From contig JAMXBD010000207.1 of assembly GCA_024138025.1 (NCBI GenBank), positions 62,001-126,000 of the forward strand: 64,000 nucleotides of DNA, read 5' to 3'. The stretch comes from Combretum micranthum. Its lineage: Eukaryota > Streptophyta > Magnoliopsida > Myrtales > Combretaceae. Position numbers and translations under genes: made by a program. Shown here in pieces: positions 60,210 through 64,000 of this stretch (positions are counted from its first letter, which is position 1; every line of letters starts with the position of its first letter). The notes under the pieces are model-generated. The model saw only the letters and a list, made by a program, of their open reading frames with translations. It was not told where the DNA came from and did no database searches.

Positions 60210-60968
60210 TGATGTGCCTAGATCTAAAAGTGTGTGTTCTGCTCAACTCACTCACACAATTGATCAATCGCTTAAATTTCAATTAAAAACAAATAACAAT
60301 AAAAAAAATAGATAAATCTAATTCTCACTAGATATGACGCACTAGCAAGGAATTAGTCTTAGCGTTGAATTTGCTGATATGTCTCACAACAAATCCAAAG
60401 CCGTCACTCGCCACAATCTAAGATTGATAAGAGTAGGGTTTGGAGAGAAATAACTTCTCAAATTCAATATTCAACCAAAAGTGATTAGGGTTTCGTTAAA
60501 TGGACTACTTATAGTCCTCATCATAAAAGTGAAAATACAAATTAAAAGCAAAATAAAAACACTGGAACTGTCTTTCTACGCATTAAAACAACGTGACGGT
60601 CATTCAACGCATTAAAACAATGTAACTGCCATTTAATGCCGCCGGCCTTCAAGCTTTCAACAATGTAACGGTCATTCAACGCATTAAAACAATGTAACTG
60701 CCATTTAATGCTGCCGGCCTTCAAGCTTTCCGAGCCATTTTCCTTTGAATTGCTCCATTTAACTCGATTCCATCCTCTTCAATGATTTCAAGGTCCTCCT
60801 AAAGTATGTTTACACTCATTTCATTGAAATCATAATATCCAAACATCGAAAGATCAACGAAATGAACCTCATTCGGTTCCATGCTGTCATGTAGGACTCT
60901 TAGTGCAAGATTCTGTAGTCCTTAGCTGCTCTAGTGATTAGTTATGACTGAGCATTTTGATTCCATCA
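60210..60968. mobile_element. Solo LTR inserted in the chromovirus RNase H region
   Basis: Begins TGATGTGCC and ends TTCCATCA, so the ends form TGATG...CATCA. The flanks 60205-60209 and 60969-60973 are both ctgca. A 5-bp TSD with TG/CA ends indicates an LTR. It is 759 bp with no coding motif. It contains two tandem 72-bp units (about 60588-60731). Removing it and one ctgca rejoins the RNase H sequence. Confidence 0.75.
60588..60731. repeat. 72-bp tandem repeat, two copies
   Basis: Each unit contains ACGGTCATTCAACGCATTAA and ends GCCGGCCTTCAAGCTTTC. The copies differ at only a few positions. Confidence 0.85.
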
Positions 60969-60973
60969 CTGCA

Positions 60974-61360
60974 GCAATAATTTAGCTTTAAAGCTATTGA
61001 GGCATTATCTGTTCGGCAAGAAATGTAAGATATATATGTATCATAACAGTTTGAAGTATATCTCCATTCAAATGAATTAAATATGAAACAGAGACAATGG
61101 TTAAAGTTGATTAAAGATTATGATGTTGAGATCTTGCATAACCCAAGAAAAGCAAATGTGGTTGCAAATGCGTTGAGTAGAAAGAAACAAATGAATATAG
61201 TAACCATGATTACAGATCAAAATGAGATATTAGAAGATTTCCAAAGAATGGATATTGAAGTGACTTTGAATAGAATTGATGTTATGCTTGCAATCTTAAC
61301 TTTACAGCCTATATAATAGATCAAATCAAGCGAAGTCAGAAGGAAGACCTACAAAGCGAA
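60974..61360 (+). pseudogene. Chromovirus C-terminal RNase H remnant
   Basis: Resumes the domain after the solo LTR. 61083-61316 encodes MKQRQWLKLIKDYDVEI and NPRKANVVANALSRK, the conserved end of gypsy RNase H (here NA instead of DA). Confidence 0.85.
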
Positions 61361-61399
61361 TAATTGATCATTGCCATAACGAATGGGAAAAAAAAAGAG

Positions 61400-62620
61400 T
61401 TAAGACTAGATGATGAGAATATCATTAGATTGGGGAATTGGATATATGTGCCAAATTGCCAATGATTAATGATTTGAGGAAAGAAGTCATGAAAGAGGCT
61501 CATGCATCAACTTATTCAATGCACTTAGGAAGCATCGAAATGTATAAAGACTCGAAGAAAATCTACTGGTAGGATAACATGAAGCATGATGTAGCTGATT
61601 ATATACCAAAGTGTTTGACATGTCAGCAAATAAGGATCGAGCATCAAAGACCTAGTGGTGAGCCATAACCTTTACACATTCCAGAGTGGAAGTGGGAAAA
61701 CCAACTATGGATTTTATAACCGCTTTACCAAGAACAGCAGCTAGACATAAAATGATATGGGTAATTGTGGACAGATTGACCAAGTTAATGTATCTTAATG
61801 GAACAAGGGTTGGATGTTCATTAGAAATGACGGCATAGATATACACGTGGGAAATTGCGAGGCTACATGGCATTCCAGTGTCGATTGTGTCAGATAGAAA
61901 TTCAATATTTGTTAGTCGATTCTAGAAGAGCTTACATGAATCATTAGGAACCCGTTTACAGTTTAGTACAACCTTTCATTCTCAAACCGATGGGTAATCG
62001 GAAAGAACTATTCAGATTTTGGAGGATATGTGAAGAGCGTGAGCATTAGATTTTGGTGGACGATGGGATGAAAATTTTCCGTTGATAGAATTTGCATATA
62101 ATAACAGTTATCAAGCAACTATATGAATAACTCCCTATGAAGCTTTATATAGAAAAAAAAATATAGATCTCTACACCAAGACAAAGTAGGTGAAAGAGCT
62201 TTGATTGGTCTTGAATTAGTGCAACAAGCAATGAACAAGATTAAAGTTGTTAAACAAAGAATGAAAGCAGCACAAAACCAATACAAAAGCTATGTGAACA
62301 TGAGATGAAGGCCACTTGAGTTTGAGATTAGTGCCCAGGTGTTTCTCGAGGTGTCTCAAACCAAAAGAGGGTTCAAATTCGGAGTAAAAGGAAAGGTAAA
62401 TCCAAGATGTGCTGCTTCATATGAAATATTAGAAAGAATTGGAGAGTTGGCATATAAATTAGCTTTACCTCCAAATTTGGCAGGTGTACATGATGTATCC
62501 TATGTGTCACAGTTAAGAAAATGTATATCTGATCCGGGCTCTATCATCAATACAAATCAACCAAAGATACAGCTAAATTTGACAACAGTAGAAAAGCCTC
62601 TCAAGATTTAGAACCGAATG
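61400..62620 (+). pseudogene. Chromovirus integrase remnant
   Basis: In order: a zinc-binding HHCC region (EAHASTYSMHLGS, then [13 protein letters not shown]), the core with MDFITALPR and VDRLTKLMY, the QTDG-SERTIQ motif, a FPLIEFAYNNSYQAT block, and the C-terminal HDVSYVSQLRKC motif (62339-62611). Stops and frameshifts separate the blocks. Confidence 0.85.
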
Positions 62621-62745
62621 GATAGAATTTTAAGAAGAAAGACAATTCTTTTGTTAAAATTCAATGAAGTGGTCAATTTGAAAGAGAAGCTACATGGAAA
62701 ATGGAGAATTTTATAAGACCGAAGTACCCCGAGCTTTTCGATCAA
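62621..62745 (+). pseudogene. Chromodomain-like tail of the chromovirus
   Basis: After RILRRKTILLLK a frame change gives REATWKMENFIRPKYPELF, which matches the EATWE--DMR--YPELF end of chromovirus chromodomains. This identifies the element as a chromovirus. Confidence 0.7.
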
Positions 62746-62783
62746 TAAGGTAAGGTAAGTTTCGGGAACGAAACTTCTTTTAA

Positions 62784-64000
62784 TGAAATATCCTAAACTA
62801 CTAAGCTTAATTAAATTGCATTTATGTATATATTGATTGATTGATGTATAAAATTAATTGTAAATACTTAGTTGATAAAATTGTATATGTATGTATTGAT
62901 TAATTAATGTATGAATTTGATTGTAAATAAATTAGTTAAGTTTTGTGCCAATGTAATTTTTTCTTCCAATGTAAGAAGAAGCCCTACTTTGTGCAAATGA
63001 AACCCAAGCCCATACACCAAGATAAGCCCATGAAAACCTTCTTTACTCTTTTACAAATCAACTCCACAACAGACCACATCCACCACCTCTTCATAAGCAA
63101 GGAAAACACCATCAATTTTGATCAAATTTTCTTTCACAACTCATCAAAATCACCATCAATACTTCATCTACAAATCAAGACCATCTAAGGTTAAGTTTTA
63201 ATTGTTTTTCTAATCATTTTATCACTTAGTGAATTGAAGTTAAAATTAGGGCTAAGCTCATCATTAAACTTGGATGAATCATAAGAACTTGTAAGAGTAG
63301 AGTAATGCAGTTTATTGTAGTTGCTTTGGTGGATAAATAAATGAGTATACTTTACATGTTGCACTAACATTGGAAAAATGAAGTTGATGAAGATGTGAAT
63401 GATAAGATTGTTGGATTGCTTGTATGTGAATGTGTAGGAGTATATATGAATCCTTTAAGATTTAATAGTAAGTTTATAATCCAAATCTAATGTGTTTTGC
63501 TTAAAGGAAGTCATGTTATTAAGTTGTGAGAAGTAAAATTTCGAACTAAACCAACGAGGATCATTTCCCTGTGCAACACGGGCTTGGTCAAGGGCTTTAT
63601 GCCCACTGATCATAAGATTTTGGATAATCACAAGTGTGATCACGCCCGTGGAAGAGTCTAAGCAAGTTTTTAAAAATAATCACGGGCTCAATTTTTTACT
63701 GTGATCTCACTACAGCCGTGATTAAGGGTGCGATCATCTCTAATCGTACCATTACCCTCCATCACAGGCGTGATGGTGCCCGTGAAGGTGGTTACGAACT
63801 CCATAACGGCAATGACGGATCCCCTACTCCTGGAAAAGAAAAAAAAGAAGAAGAAGAAGAAGAAAATAAATAAATACAAATAAAGGGATATATTATATAG
63901 ATATATATATACACACACTGAGTTATGAAATGACTTGAATTTTGTTTAAATTTGATAAAGGTTTTACGACTTGATATTCAATTGTGGATTAATAATGTTT
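62784..64000 (+). repeat. 3' LTR of the chromovirus (cut by window end)
   Basis: Parallels 54524 to about 55745. It lacks the ~30-base segment at 54834-54870 and carries an (AAG)n run (63838-63864) in place of part of the (TA)n run. Confidence 0.85.

Larger units (their letters stand above)
54524..64000 (+). mobile_element. Degenerate Ty3-gypsy chromovirus (Tekay-like), 3' LTR truncated by window end
   Basis: The 5' LTR (54524-57073) begins TGAAATATCC and ends GGCATGACA. It is followed by a tRNA-iMet-type primer site. The same start recurs at 62784 after a chromovirus-type polypurine region (TTTCGGGAACGAAACTTC), marking a 3' LTR that continues past 64000. Between them gag, protease, RT, RNase H, integrase and a chromodomain-like tail can be followed in order, all disrupted. 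The LTRs differ by many substitutions and indels, including a ~30-base segment lost from one. A 759-bp solo LTR interrupts RNase H. The 5' flank is gaggt; the matching TSD lies outside the window. Confidence 0.9.

Noticed and set aside
1..64000. CRISPR array, phage, bacterial defence or biosynthetic cluster
   Set aside because: No regularly spaced short repeats, no bacterial operons and no clustered enzyme genes; introns, MITEs and plant retrotransposons show this is plant nuclear DNA.

Overview
The window is plant nuclear DNA, almost certainly from a eudicot. It is AT-rich and intron-containing. It carries plant-specific gene families (an arabinogalactan peptide, a 5'-adenylylsulfate reductase-like protein, a DUF6821-type protein), a Cassandra TRIM element with 5S rRNA motifs in its LTRs, and a chromovirus. 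The species cannot be named from the sequence. All calls come from reading by eye; no database search was run.

Genes are few. (1) 21017-21196 (+): a 59-residue arabinogalactan peptide precursor with a nearby TATA box. (2) 47249-49056 (-): a two-exon gene for a DUF6821-like protein with one membrane span; its first exon has a one-base frame break at about 48540. (3) 51393-53681 (-): four recognisable exons of a 5'-adenylylsulfate reductase-like (APRL) thioredoxin-fold membrane protein whose 5' end is unresolved. These genes share no operon-like logic and are islands in repeat-rich DNA.

The rest is mostly transposable elements, many delimited here by target-site duplications (TSDs). From left to right: a diverged long-inverted-repeat element (1905-3742); a LINE remnant (3829-4690); hAT-type elements with 8-bp TSDs (8474-9405, 22363-22892, 29173-29871, 41354-42277); a three-level nest in which a Cassandra TRIM (9831-11990) holds one hAT-like element (10069-11606) that holds another (10508-11425); a 1.69-kb nearly perfect palindrome (13631-15320); a complete gag-only LTR retrotransposon on the minus strand (16150-19376, TSD CATGT); a 5'-truncated Ty1-copia element with its 3' LTR (25400-28373); a MULE-like element with long terminal inverted repeats, one of them hit by a SINE (31075-33608); a 4.26-kb solo LTR (36787-41048, TSD CCTTT); several MITEs; and a decayed Ty3-gypsy chromovirus (54524 to beyond the window end) whose RNase H region is split by a solo LTR with a CTGCA TSD.

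The most unusual objects are the gag-only element, which keeps one 775-codon frame broken only by stops and not by frameshifts; the long palindrome, able to make a hairpin RNA; the Cassandra nest; and an orphan promoter-like island at 34440-34850. I found no CRISPR array, no functional tRNA or rRNA gene and no bacterial-type system.
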